NCBI RefSeq assembly: GCF_016587375.1
Contig: NZ_BNJG01000008.1
Location: 25,327-89,326, forward strand
DNA length: 64,000 bases
From: Ktedonobacter robiniae
Lineage (GTDB): Bacteria > Chloroflexota > Ktedonobacteria > Ktedonobacterales > Ktedonobacteraceae
Direction of reading: 5' to 3'
A model generated the notes under the pieces. It ran no database searches, was not told the DNA's origin, and worked only from the letters and a program-made list of their open reading frames with translations. The position numbers and the translations under genes were made by a program. Of this stretch, positions 55,215-64,000 are shown in pieces (position 1 is the first letter of the stretch; each line of letters begins with the position of its first letter).

Positions 55215-55925
55215 TTAAACAACCTCCTTTGTGTCTCTTGCTTGGACGTTCGAGAGCCTCATTTGCTCAATTCGTCCTTTCGTTTCTGCAACAACCTGGC
55301 GAATGACCTCCTTGCCCGCCTCGCTGTTGCCTCCATCTTCTGGCAACAGCCAACGATCCATCATGTCGGCAAGCGCTTCCATGACCACAGGAAAGGGGGG
55401 AAGCTGATCAGGTGATTTAAAGTCTGCTATCGTTAACTGTCCATACGAGAGCGTTTCGAGGAGGTGCGCTGTAACCTCTGGATCAAGGTCCTGGCGAGCC
55501 GCTCCTACCGCCTGGAGCGCTTTGATCAAATCGACGGTGGTCGAACCAGACTCCATCCAGGCAACCTGATTGTCTGGCTTGCGCAGATAATTGCCAAGCA
55601 CACGCCGATCCCGTCGCATGATGGAGGCCATCAGGGGACGGCTGCCCACGGCATGAAAGATTGCTCGGTAGAACCCTCCAATGGTGCCGCCGCGTGGGTC
55701 GGACTCGATGGCTTCCAACCAGATTTGGGAGTACTGCGTCCATTCCCAATACAGGAGGGCTTCAAAGAGTTCCTCCTTTCCTTTGAAATAGAGGTAGACC
55801 GTCCCTCGACTGACGCCAGCTTCATCGGCGATATCGCTCATCGTGGTCTTGTCATATCCCTGACGGATAATAACGGCTGTTGCCGCACGGAGAATCTGAG
55901 CCTCTCGTTCGTCATGGTCGGGCAT
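55215..55925 (-). CDS. TetR-family transcriptional regulator
   Basis: 236 residues. The N-terminal HTH is unmistakable: ILRAATAVIIRQGYDKTTMS, DIADEAGVSRGTVYLYFKGK. The C-terminal ~170 residues are the variable ligand-binding helices. It leads a two-gene operon with the PaaK-like ligase and most likely represses it until the ligand binds. Confidence 0.9.
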   Translation of the reverse strand: MPDHDEREAQILRAATAVIIRQGYDKTTMSDIADEAGVSRGTVYLYFKGKEELFEALLYWEWTQYSQIWLEAIESDPRGGTIGGFYRAIFHAVGSRPLMASIMRRDRRVLGNYLRKPDNQVAWMESGSTTVDLIKALQAVGAARQDLDPEVTAHLLETLSYGQLTIADFKSPDQLPPFPVVMEALADMMDRWLLPEDGGNSEAGKEVIRQVVAETKGRIEQMRLSNVQARDTKEVV

Positions 55926-56022
55926 TGGCTTCTTTCTCTCATCTTGCTACTAACACTTTGAACAATATGTGATATTCTGTTCAGAATAACCACAAGAGTG
56001 ATTCCGTGTCAAGGTGCATGAT

Positions 56023-56065
56023 GGGGTCCAGACATTTTTGCCCCCCAAAATCCCCGCTAAGGGGG
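56023..56065 (+). repeat. Dispersed GGGGTCC repeat, copy 1
   Basis: GGGGTCCAGACATTTTTGCC, then CCCC(AAAA)TCCCCGCTAAGGGG. Nearly the same 40-odd bases occur at 60416-60456, and the first 22 at 58951-58972. The role is unknown; it could be an end of an element family. Confidence 0.75.
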
Positions 56066-56070
56066 ACACT

Positions 56071-56219
56071 CCGTCATATGAGTGTTGACAGGGGTGGTCA
56101 CTCAATTTGAGCAAAAAACGAAAGCTTCTTTGGGCTTATAAAGCCGACTCAGACAGTTGACCTCCTGGTGTTTTTGCTCATTTCGACTGCCCACGGGCGT
56201 CAATACTCATGTGACGAGG
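56071..56219. mobile_element. Candidate MITE (about 150 bp)
   Basis: Arms 56071-56119 and 56171-56219 are inverted and roughly 75-80% alike over about 49 bases. They share TCA.ATGAGT.TTGAC and TGAGCAAAAA, around a 50-base non-coding centre. This is the form of a non-autonomous terminal-repeat element. Its right edge coincides with the point where the alpha-mannosidase reading becomes foreign. No target duplication was identified. Confidence 0.55.
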
Positions 56220-57173
56220 TATCGAGACGCGCTGCTTAATTGTCTCGAACAGCGTGGGATGATCGTGGCGAATATAGTCATAGAGCTGGGGCTGGCTTTG
56301 CGTAAAGTGATAATCAGGAAACTGCTCCATCAGGCGGGCAACCGTGTGGAATGTGCGGCCAGCTTTGCGGCGAGCCTGCCCAAGTGTCCAGAGCCAGGCC
56401 ACATCGATATGGGCGTGGCCGGTGGCAGTAATATCCACCGCCAGAGGGGGGCCGGCCTGAGCCAGGGCGGAGCGTAGAAGCGCATGGGCTTGCGTAGTGC
56501 TGGCATAGAAAGAAGGGCTGCCAGGCTCATACGTATCGAGCGCGATAAAAGCCTCATTGAGCGCATGCAAGATTTTCGCACGGGCGGGAGAGCTTTCTGA
56601 CAGAACCTCCGCTGAACCCAGAGCAACGCGAGCCGTCGCGATAAAGTCGCGTGTTGGTTGATCAATCTGGACCACCTCACAGGGGCGCATATAGAGCTGC
56701 GTTGAGGGCTGACCCGTACCGCAGCCCAGGCCTGTCCAGCCGTGGAGGGCCAGGGAGTGGGAGTGGCCAGAGCGATAAATGTCAGACAGAAGAATTTCCT
56801 GGTGATTGCGGTCGCAGGCAGCGTAGGCTGTGCCGTCAATGTAGAGCAGCGCCTCCGGGTGAGGAAAATAATCGCCAGCATCGCCCAGGGGCAGAGAGAG
56901 CGCCACCGGCAGCGAAGGGTCCCAGGTAGTAGGGACTTCAAAGCTGCCACGCAGCATAAAGTTGGTCTGCCAGTTGCCCCAGTAGGAATGGGGAGGAATC
57001 TGCGTCCACTCCTGCGCATCGATAGGCCCATCAAGCAGAGGAGCCACCTCCGGGCTGGGCCGAGATGTATAGAAAAAAGGAGGCAAAGGGTGACGTTCGC
57101 GGTAAACGAATGGCTCGATGAGCTTAAGGCGCTGAGCGATCTTTTGCTGAGTCCAGCGGATTTGATGTGTCAC
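56178..57173 (-). pseudogene. Alpha-mannosidase (GH38), N-terminal fragment
   Basis: About 318 codons of a GH38 alpha-mannosidase that is normally near 1000 residues. The catalytic-domain start is present as GHAHIDVAWLW (zinc His and Asp), followed by EQFPDYHFTQSQPQLYDYI. Beyond TIKQRVS (about 56220) the sequence becomes IPRHMSIDARGQSK, encoded by the candidate MITE, and stops. Start is GTG 57173 after AGAAGAAGGGACTC. The nucleophile and most of the enzyme are missing, so no activity is expected. Confidence 0.85.
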
Positions 57174-57300
57174 GAGAGAGTCCCTTCTTCTAGTAATGAT
57201 ACGTCTGGTTTCTCCTGCCAGCGAGCATCCGGGTTCGGAGCAGGGACAGAAGAGAGGGGCATGTGTGTATAGGCATGGGATGGATGGAGCCAAACATTAT

Positions 57301-57681
57301 TCACGCTGCCGCCATCCCGGCAGCATCTTCGGCAAGATCGCGGCGCGCCGAGGCGCCGCCTCTGCTGGTAAGATAGCCTTCGTTAAACATCAGGTAGAGG
57401 GCTGCCAGTACTTCGCCCAACCGCTCATCGAGGTCCCCATCACGGGGGACGTGGTAGGGAATACCAGCCTGCACAATCTTCTGTCTCGCCCGCACCAGAC
57501 GCCGCGCGACCGCCGCTTCGGAGGTCAGGAAGGCGTGGGCAATTTCTGCGGTTGTAAAGCCACAGACCGCTCGCAACATCAAGATCGTCTGGGTTTCGCG
57601 TTCGCGGAAGACCGCACTGAGCGTGACCTGGATCTCGCCACTGGAAGCAGGTGGGAACAGGGTTCTTGAGGTATCAGACAT
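57301..57681 (-). pseudogene. ECF sigma factor fragment (ECF42-like)
   Basis: About 126 residues with region 4 (ETQTILMLRAVCGFTTAEIA, SEAAVARRLVRARQKI) and the start of the C-terminal extension (LGEVLAALYLMFNEGYLTSRG) of RpoE-like sigma factors of the ECF42/SigJ kind. Region 2 and most of the C-terminal domain are missing, so it is a fragment. ECF42 genes are known to sit beside YCII/DGPF genes, exactly as here (7-bp gap). Confidence 0.75.
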
Positions 57682-57688
57682 GGAGATG

Positions 57689-58048
57689 CTATTCCTCCAT
57701 CACTGGCCAGATCTCGACCACATTGTAGCCTGGAGCATGAACAGACCACTCCCTGGCAAGGTGCAACGCCTCATCAAGATCCTCCACCTCGATCTCAGCT
57801 ATGCCTCCGATCACTTCCGTTCCCTCAAGGAACGGGCCATCGGTCACCAGCGGTTGACCGCCCGAGCCAACATGGACACTGGTAACGGTATGGGGCAAAT
57901 GGAGCCCATAGCTCTTTCGGATCTGGGAGCGGTGTTCGTGTATCCACTGACTGGCCTGTACACGCTTCTGGGCACGATCCTCTTCAGACAGCTCCTGTCA
58001 TGCTGCCAGGTCCTGCGAGTTGTTACAAAACAAAAGAAGGTATTTCAT
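57689..58048 (-). pseudogene. YCII/DGPF-family protein with an in-frame TGA
   Basis: From ATG 58048 the frame reads MKYLLLFCNNSQDLAA, TGA (57998-58000), then QELSEEDRAQKRVQ on to the diagnostic TDGPFLEGTEVIGG and VEIWPVMEE. The full length would be 119 residues. The TGA most likely arose from TGG (Trp). It was probably in an operon with the ECF sigma fragment downstream. Confidence 0.78.
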
Positions 58049-58094
58049 TGTTTCTTTCCTTTCCGTTCATGAAGTTGCGCTTCACAAGCAATCA

Positions 58095-58931
58095 TCAAGC
58101 ACCTACCAGCCCACTGGCCCCGGATGGGAAGGTGGGAGGACGACTCCACTGGCTCTCCTGAACGCCGTCAAAGAGGTCGAGGGTCCCGGTCGCCGGATTG
58201 GAAATGTAGCAGCTTGCCAGCCGGTCGAGCTTTTCAGCTGGAACGCTGAAGCCGGTGTCCTTCATCCCAAGTGGCTCGAAGATCCGTTCGCGCAGGAACG
58301 TCTCCAAAGGCTGACCGGAGACGCGTGCGATCAGCACACCCAACACGTCATACCCTGTACCGTAGAGCCACCGCTCGCCCGATTGGTACATGAGTGGCAG
58401 CGTGCCCAGACGACGTATCCACTCATCAGGGCCGGGCTTTGCCTGGGGTTTGGAGGCTGGCATCATCCCGATCTGCAAGGCGTTCGCAGCCGAGAGAATC
58501 GGGCACTGGCCCGTCGGCGGAAACAGCACTCCGAAGCCCATGGCAAAGGTGAGCAGGCCGCGCACCGTGATCGGACGGCACGCGGGCACCGTCTCGTCGA
58601 GCGGCGCGTGGATGCGCTTAAGCACCTTGCGGTCGGACAGTTCGGGCAGCCACTTCTGGACCGCATCGTCCAGGCGCAGTTTACATTCCTCCGCTAGGAT
58701 CATGGTCGCCGCCGCCGTGATGGGCTTGCTCATTGAGGCGATGCGGCAGATCGTGTCGCGCCGCATCGGATCAGGACCATCGAGCGACTGGTTACCCACA
58801 GCATCGACATGTACCTCGCCATGTCGGCTAATGCCCGTGACGATGCCAGGCACCTCACCGTGCTCAACATAGCCCGTCATGATAGTGCGCAGGCGTAAGA
58901 GCCGCGCCCTGGACAAACTTTCAGTTTTCAT
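58095..58931 (-). pseudogene. Serine hydrolase (class C beta-lactamase fold), truncated
   Basis: 278 residues from ATG 58931. The nucleophile motif SxxK is IASMSKPITAAATMI, with GERWLYGTGYDVLGVLIARV (YxN-like region) and EPLGMKDTGFSV. It stops abruptly after FPSGASGLVGA, where complete relatives (~390 residues) have another ~100 residues with the KTG-type motif. It is therefore 3'-truncated. A frame from the upstream IS transposase runs into it only because of a frameshift. Esterase or DD-peptidase-like origin. Confidence 0.82.
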
Positions 58932-58950
58932 GGTCTCTTTTCTCCTTATT

Positions 58951-58972
58951 GGGGTCCCGACATTTTTGCCCC
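58951..58972 (+). repeat. 22-bp direct repeat left of IS4-type element (copy 2)
   Basis: GGGGTCCCGACATTTTTGCC+CC directly abuts the left end of the IS at 58973, and the identical 22 bases abut its right end at 60416-60437. This is an exceptionally long duplication for such an element, or a homing site. Confidence 0.75.
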
Positions 58973-60415
58973 ATACGCACCAACTTAAGGACTCAAAGCC
59001 CAGTTGGTCGATCTCCGCTGGAGGAGTTGGGCGGAATTGGGATGCTTTTTGCGCTTGTTCATTTGGCACCCTAAACGCATGCGACGTTGGATGGCTTGTA
59101 GGGCAGAGAGAAACGAGCGCTCCCCTGCAAAAGCTTCCAGCAGCGAACTGGCGGTATCGCGGACCACCTGTGCCAGTTTGCGGCATTCTGCGCTGCTCAT
59201 CTTGCCAGGCGAACAGGAGAATGAGCCAGTGTTGCAGGAGCAGTCCAATGAGCTTGGCATACAGTTCACAGAGCACGCGCCAGGGATTCGTGGTGCGCCA
59301 TTCATCAATCCGCCCGTATTGCTTCCATAACTTGTAAAGCATTTCCATTTGCCATCGTTCCCGCACCAGGACGAGAGCCTCCTGCAAGTTCAGAAGATTC
59401 GCAGGGACATCGGTGAGCAAGATGGTCCAGTCGGCCAGTTTCCAGGCTTGCTCCCGCACGGGTTGAGCGCGTCGCTTGGCATCAGCCTCCAAGTTGGCGC
59501 GTCGTCGCGAAGCTCCGTCTTGGGGAACTCGCAAGATGAGCAGACGCATCAGATGCCGATGCTCTTTGCCCACACGAACCCAGCGTTCGTGGGTCTGTCC
59601 GACCTGCTGTGGGAGCAGCGCATCCAGTTCCAGCGGTTTGCCTTCCGGCGTCCAGTAGTTGGTTCTGGCCTGGGCACGAGTGAGCGTGTAACTGCCAGCC
59701 GCTCGTCGAGCAGCAATCGCTCCCCAATCCAGATACCCCAGATCGGCAATATACAGACTTCCCACCGGCAAGCCATCATCTTTGAACGGACTGGATCGAT
59801 CAATGATCCGTCCGTGCGTGAGCCTTGGGCCTTGCACCTGTCCCCGTTTGAGTTCCCAACGAACATGCAATTTCACCGCAGCTTGCCCCTTTCCAGGAGA
59901 TCCCCCGCATCCCTGCCACTGCTCTGCCAATTCCTCTGGGAGCGCGATACTGCTACTATCCTCCAGCACGACTGACTGAAAGCGACACAGGAGCTCCAAC
60001 GGGACATCCTGGCTGGCTTCAACGACCACACTGGCCATCTCCTCAAACACCGCATGCAAGAAGTGGGCACAGGGCTCCGTGAAGCGTTTGTGCAGCGCGG
60101 TATCTGTCACTTCCACCTTGCGGATGGTCGCCATGGATGCGAGCCGCTCCAGACTGGCATCCGGATGGCTCAGCCAGCCAAAAACCAGCGTTTGCAGCAG
60201 GTCGGCTCCACTGAATTTTCTCTGCCGTTCAATACAGCCCGTTTCGCGGGCCAGGACATTCGCTCGTTCTTCCAGGATGTGCTTCAAAGACTGCTCGACG
60301 TGTGCTACATTTGCCATGTCTGTGCTCCCTCTGCTCTCGATATCAGGTTTCTCTTTCTGACATCATCGCAGATGGAGCCTCTTTTTGCCTCTGCCTTGCT
60401 TAAGTTGGTGCGTAT
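58973..60415 (-). mobile_element. IS4-family-like insertion sequence
   Basis: 1443 bp with perfect 17-bp terminal inverted repeats (ATACGCACCAACTTAAG at 58973-58989 and its complement at 60399-60415), flanked by a 22-bp direct repeat. It encodes one transposase, frameshifted near its 3' end. Confidence 0.88.
58985..60317 (-). pseudogene. IS4-type DDE transposase with a C-terminal frameshift
   Basis: Starts MANVAHVEQSLKHILEERA. DDE-type blocks include FQSVVLEDSSSIALPEELAE, LYIADLGYLDWGAIAARRAA and the YREK-like LVRERWQMEMLYKLWKQYG. Near 59180 the frame changes: the true C-terminus (AECRKLAQVVRDTASSLLEA ... MNKRKKHPNSAQLLQ) is in the next frame and stops at 58985. Without the shift it would be about 443 residues. 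The shifted frame stays open into the downstream hydrolase gene. Confidence 0.85.
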
Positions 60416-60456
60416 GGGGTCCCGACATTTTTGCCCCCAAAATCCCCGCTAAGGGG
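60416..60456 (+). repeat. Dispersed GGGGTCC repeat, copy 3
   Basis: GGGGTCCCGACATTTTTGCC, then CCCAAAATCCCCGCTAAGGGG, matching 56023-56065 except for one substitution and a C-run difference. Its first 22 bases form the right flanking repeat of the IS. Confidence 0.75.
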
Positions 60457-60465
60457 CGAGGTGAT

Positions 60466-60640
60466 TCGGCATACCGAGCCCTTGCCAGTGCAGGAAACGC
60501 CCTCGATAAGATAATTTCTTTTGCCCATAGGTCCATCCATTCCTTGAGCTAGGCCCAGGTTACACACAAAAGTTGAGAGTAAATCTAGAATGCCCTCCGT
60601 TAAGGAACGATCGTGTTTGCCGCAAAGTAGATAACTGCGG
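60466..60640 (-). repeat. Inverted duplicate of the P-loop kinase 5' region
   Basis: In reverse complement this contains the start of the gene at 63355 (ATGGGCAAAAGAAATTATCT and on through the P-loop codons) and its upstream region. Identity is very high over 60466-60596 against 63297-63417 and lower beyond. It is a truncated second copy facing the other way, cut off at 60465 by the GGGGTCC repeat region. Confidence 0.8.
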
Positions 60641-60840
60641 CACAGGTTTTCAGCCTGGCCTTGAAAACCTGGCAGGGTTATCGGTCCAGTTGGAGTACAG
60701 GAAAATTTAAGCCTGGGAGAGCGGGCCGGTGAGGCAAACCCTTGACGATTTTTCTGAGCCAGGCATACAATAGCTCCGCATATATCTATACAACAGATAA
60801 GGGCGCCCTTGCCTCAAGGAGCGCTATGGAAGGATATCAC

Positions 60841-61587
60841 ATGCCCACGGCTATTGATGCTCAGATCGGCCCCTATCGGCTCAAACGCCAGGTTGGTGAA
60901 GGCGGCTTTGGCAAGGTTTTTCTCGCGGAACACATTACAGATCACACGCAGGTCGCCCTCAAGCTACTTCATACTTTCGCCGATGACGATGAGGAAGAGA
61001 AGGAAGCCTACGCAGAGGCCGCCGTAGCTTTTCAACAGGAATTTCGCGTATTGCAAAGCATGCAGCACACCAATATTGTGCATGTGCTGGATGGTATGCT
61101 GGATGGAGAAACGCCGTATGTAGCGATGGAGTACTGCTCCTATGGCGCGTTTGCCAGGCGTTACCCATTGGGGGTGATTCTCCCCCTGAACTTGATTGTC
61201 TCACGTGTGCGCCAGGTTGCTTCAGCTCTGCATTATGCCCATCAGCTGGGAGTAATTCATCGCGATGTCAAGCCGCAGAATATGCTCTTCGGGGTCAACG
61301 AGGAGATTTTGCTCAGCGACTTTGGGCTGGCGGCACTCACAAACAAGGGTGAAATTGATCCCGCTGACCCTTACCGCTTCACTGGTACGCTCTATTATAT
61401 GGCGCCGGAGCAGTTTTTTGGGCAACCTGTTCCCAACAGCGATCAATACGCGCTCGCAGTGACTGTCTATAACTGGCTAAGCGGCAGCTTTCCCTTCCCA
61501 TTGGCTGGACGCAGAAAGCCACTGCCCAGCTTTGGGCCGACCAAGCACTGGCTCTCCATGACGCCAAACGCTACGAGGACGCGATAG
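60841..61587 (+). pseudogene. Ser/Thr protein kinase domain, C-terminally truncated
   Basis: From ATG 60841 (after AAGGATATCAC). Glycine loop VGEGGFGKVFLAE, catalytic lysine in VALKLLHTF, HRD loop GVIHRDVKPQNMLF, DFG in LLSDFGLAAL and APE in GTLYYMAPEQFFG are all intact. After NWLSGSFPFP the family sequence stops (helices G-I are missing) and an unrelated frame follows. TPR repeats start in another frame within 50 bases, so an internal deletion with frameshift split what was one kinase-TPR protein. Activity is doubtful. Confidence 0.82.
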
Positions 61588-63068
61588 AGGCCTGTAGCCG
61601 TTCACTTGAAATCAATCCTCGTTTCTATGGGGCCTATGCCCACCGGGCCTTGATCAAATATGAGCTCAAAGACTATACCACCGCACTTAAAGATCTAAAC
61701 TATGTCATTGAGCAAGCCCCAGAATATGACCGCCCGTATAAATATCGCGCTCTGGTCTATCATAAGCTAAAACTATTTGCACAGTCCATCGCGGATCTGA
61801 CTCATCTTATAGAACGGGATAATGCTGATGCAGCTAGCTATAATAATCGCGGCTATGCCTATCAAAGGCTGGAGCAGTTCCAGTCAGCGCTAGCCGATTT
61901 TGAGCAGGCCATCGCGCTCTTCCCGCGCTTCACCCTGGCGTACGCCAATCGCGGTGGAGTCTATCGCGAGCTTGGTGAATTGCAGAAGGCCCTGGACAAT
62001 ATTCAGCAGGCTCTGGAGCTAGAGCCCACGCTGGTTCTGGCATATAACGAACAGGCGCTCACATTTCATAAGCTGGGAATGGATAAAGAGGCGCTGGCCA
62101 GCATTCAACGGGCCCATGAAATTGACCCTCAGGATACACAAAGCTGGGTCGCTCTGGGAGGTATCACCTATGACCTCGAGGATTATGAGCAGGCTCGCGT
62201 CGCTTTTACTCGCACGCTCGAATTTGAGCCGACCTCTGCTGATGCCTGGTATCTCCTCGGCTGTATATCCATCAAGCTCAATGATTATCCACGGGCATTA
62301 GAAGAATTCGCTCAAGCCTTGAAGGTGCAACCGACCTATACGCGTGCCTATCACCAGCGCGCCCTGCTCTTGTATACAATGGAGCAGTACGAGCAGCCTC
62401 TAATAGATTTTGAAAAAACCTTTGAGCTCGATCCCGCCAACGCAGAGTACTGGTCTGAATTCACCTCGCTACTCCTCAAATTAGGAGGAAACGACCTAGT
62501 TCGCGACATGCTTAAGCGCGTCATTCAACGCCATCCAACGCTCCCCGAGGCCTGGTTTCAGCTAGCCTCGTGTTCCGCATATAACGACCATTTTGTGGCC
62601 GCGCACCAGCAATATAGTCGGGCCATTAAGTTCACCCCCAACAACGCTTTTGCTTACGCCATGCGGGCCCTGTGTGACATGGAGATGAAGCACTTTAATA
62701 GCGCGCTTATCGATTGTCGCAGAGCCATCGCGCTTGATCCCGAACACTATCTACCCTGGCAGACGCGCGGCAACATTTTTCTGGAACTCGGTCAGCCTGA
62801 GCGAGCCTACCAGGCTTTCACCCAATTAATTGAGCTACGACCAAATAATGCGTCAAGCTGGCAGAAACGCGCCCTGGCCTCCTATCGAGCTCACAACTAC
62901 GCGCAAGCCATTGACGACTGTACCCGAGCACTCGCGCTGGATGCACAACTCGCCGAGACCTACCTTACCCGAGCGCAAAGCCACAAAGAACTCGCTCACC
63001 TTGCCGAATCCGAAGCCGACTATCAAGTCTATCTGAACCTCCAACCTGAAGATGCAAAGCCACTATAA
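61533..63068 (+). pseudogene. TPR-repeat half of the kinase-TPR gene
   Basis: About 510 codons in the frame after the kinase fragment. They form some 13-14 TPR units, for example YNNRGYAYQRLEQFQSALAD, TLAYANRGGVYRELGELQKA and SWQKRALASYRAHNYAQAID. The first in-frame ATG is 61650, but the repeats begin upstream, near ADQALALHDAKRYEDAIEA, showing the 5' end is lost. It could still be made as a free TPR protein from 61650. It ends inside the left arm of a 62-bp inverted repeat. Confidence 0.8.
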
Positions 63069-63298
63069 GGCTCTGAGTTAAGGAGCGACCCAATTTGCCG
63101 CAGGGTAGATAAGTTCGGTCCAGTTTCGTAAAAAACTGTGCCGCATACATGTATTATCGGTTGAGTTGTATGCAGATCGAGCGAGTTATCGGCTGAGTAA
63201 GTCTTGGTATTTCCCAAAAAACTGCGCCGATAATCCAACTGGACCGAACTTATCTACCCTGCGGCAAATTGGGTCGCTCCTTAACTCAGAGCCTTATA
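63064..63298. repeat. 62-bp perfect inverted repeat with a 111-bp loop
   Basis: Arms 63064-63125 and 63237-63298 are exact reverse complements. The loop contains related short segments (TTATCGGTTGAGT and TTATCGGCTGAGT; AAAAAACTGTGCCGCAT and AAAAAACTGCGCCGATA). The left arm includes the TPR gene's stop codon. Diverged versions of the arm also lie near 60600-60650. Confidence 0.9.
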
Positions 63299-63417
63299 GA
63301 TTTACTCTCAACTTTTGTGTGTATCCTGGGCCTAGCTCAAGGATGGATGGACCTATGGGCAAAAGAAATTATCTTATCGAGGGCGTTTCCTGCACTGGCA
63401 AGAGCTCGGTATGCCGA
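63297..63417 (+). repeat. Second copy of the P-loop kinase 5' region
   Basis: The plus-strand partner of 60466-60596, covering the upstream region, ribosome-site region and first ~20 codons of the gene at 63355. Confidence 0.8.
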
Positions 63418-63841
63418 GAGCTCCGTCGGCGCGGCTACGCAGCCGTTGATGGCGACAACGAATTAGCACCCTCAGACGGGCGAGAAAACGGAAGGCCGAA
63501 GCCACGAGCATCATATTTGGGATGTCGAGAAGGTACAGGCCCTGGTTTCAAAGAAGGATGACGAGGCGACATTCTTTTGTGGTGGCTCCCGGAACTTTCA
63601 CCGTTTTCTGGACCTTTTTCATGGAGTTTTTCTCTTAGAGGTTGACGAGGCGACACTCAATGCCCGGCTCGACAGCCGCCCCGATGATGAATGGGGCAAA
63701 AGCAAGAGCCAGCGCGCACTCATCCTGCGGCTGCACAAAACCAAAGAAGACATACCCAGCAGCGGCGTGACAATAGACGCCACACGACCACTTGAACACG
63801 TGGTGGATGAGATTCTTACGCGCACCCAAGGAGAGTTCTGA
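63355..63841 (+). pseudogene. P-loop (nucleoside/shikimate-kinase-like) protein, frameshifted
   Basis: MGKRNYLIEGVSCTGKSSVC carries a P-loop at residues ~9-17, followed by RRRGYAAVDGDNELA. From about 63470 the expected sequence moves to another frame (HHIWDVEKVQALVSKKDDEA, TFFCGGSRNFHRFLDLFHGV, LHKTKEDIPSSGVTIDATRP) and stops at TGA 63839-63841. A small deletion with frameshift after NELA removed about a dozen residues. The intact family (~180 residues) consists of unassigned AAA-type nucleotide kinases. Confidence 0.8.
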
Positions 63842-64000
63842 TAGCATCTTCAGGAGGAACCCTCTACGAGATTGCCGTCTTGAAAGGCGGGTCCCTTCTT
63901 CAGTATCAAGTGGGTCCCATTCACGATATGAAAAACATCCATGATGAGAAGGCCATCAAAGAATGTATGATGGGCTTCTTTCTGAGAAGCGAATAGAACA
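63842..64000. other. Window end, unassigned
   Basis: An open frame on the plus strand (up to TAG at 63994) reads TLYEIAVLKGGSLLQYQVGP without a convincing start. It could be the tail of another damaged gene. Nothing more can be said. Confidence 0.3.

Noticed and set aside
57998..58000. TGA in the YCII gene as a second selenocysteine codon
   Set aside because: The position is not a known redox site in this family, Trp is a simple single-base source, no SECIS-like hairpin was seen, and the adjoining genes are decayed.
1..64000. tRNA, rRNA and riboswitch genes
   Set aside because: Intergenic spaces were scanned by eye for T-loop motifs, rRNA and riboswitch cores; nothing convincing was found, but a covariance search was not possible.

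Overview
The window looks like a stretch of chromosome from a Ktedonobacter-like member of the Chloroflexota (class Ktedonobacteria). This is inferred from gene content: three very large LuxR/MalT-type regulators with ATPase and TPR-like domains, YCF48-type propellers tied to an ECF sigma factor, an IscB element (IscB copies are known to be abundant in Ktedonobacter racemifer), many insertion sequences and group II introns, and many small redox and VOC genes. No rRNA, tRNA, CRISPR array or replication origin was seen.

Layout. 0-4.4 kb: a LuxR regulator broken by three frameshifts, followed by a fusion of a small 'KGYLDP' domain with an AhpD/CMD-type domain. 4.9-12.8 kb: a MarR-regulated drug-type ABC exporter, an FAD monooxygenase, a TPR protein, a divergent cupin/MarR pair, and a sigma factor with a nonsense codon coupled to a membrane beta-propeller protein. 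12.8-25.6 kb: an antibiotic-kinase-like gene, an aminotransferase, VOC and DinB-like genes, an ATP-synthase beta paralogue beside a cytochrome P450, a GNAT enzyme, a 947-aa LuxR regulator and a Trypco1-type protein. 25.7-33.8 kb: a nest of mobile DNA. A VOC gene is split by an IscB/omega-RNA element, which carries two group II introns, one of which carries an IS3-family element. 34-45.5 kb: an amidase, a large FtsX-type permease, YbaK, a radical SAM protein that almost certainly ends in a selenocysteine-containing C-U-A-E-P tail and is co-directional with a tandem YggX protein, a formyltransferase, two SRPBCC proteins, and an FAD monooxygenase coupled to a second 'KGYLDP' protein. 45.6-53.2 kb: an intact 950-aa LuxR regulator, a decayed IS with preserved ends, and a MerR regulator divergent from a DUF2268 metalloprotease, each with a 19-bp-spacer MerR promoter. 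53.3-64 kb: a decay zone containing a Tn3 remnant, an intact TetR/CoA-ligase pair, a MITE-truncated alpha-mannosidase, ECF/YCII remnants, an IS4-type element next to a truncated serine hydrolase, a broken kinase-TPR gene between inverted duplications, a 62-bp perfect inverted repeat and a frameshifted P-loop kinase.

The most noteworthy items are the selenoprotein with its tandem-YggX neighbour, the multi-level IscB nest with a legible omega-RNA and guide, the recurring LuxR + KGYLDP + redox-enzyme module, and the doubly predicted MerR regulon. Functions are read from motifs and remembered family features. No database search was possible.
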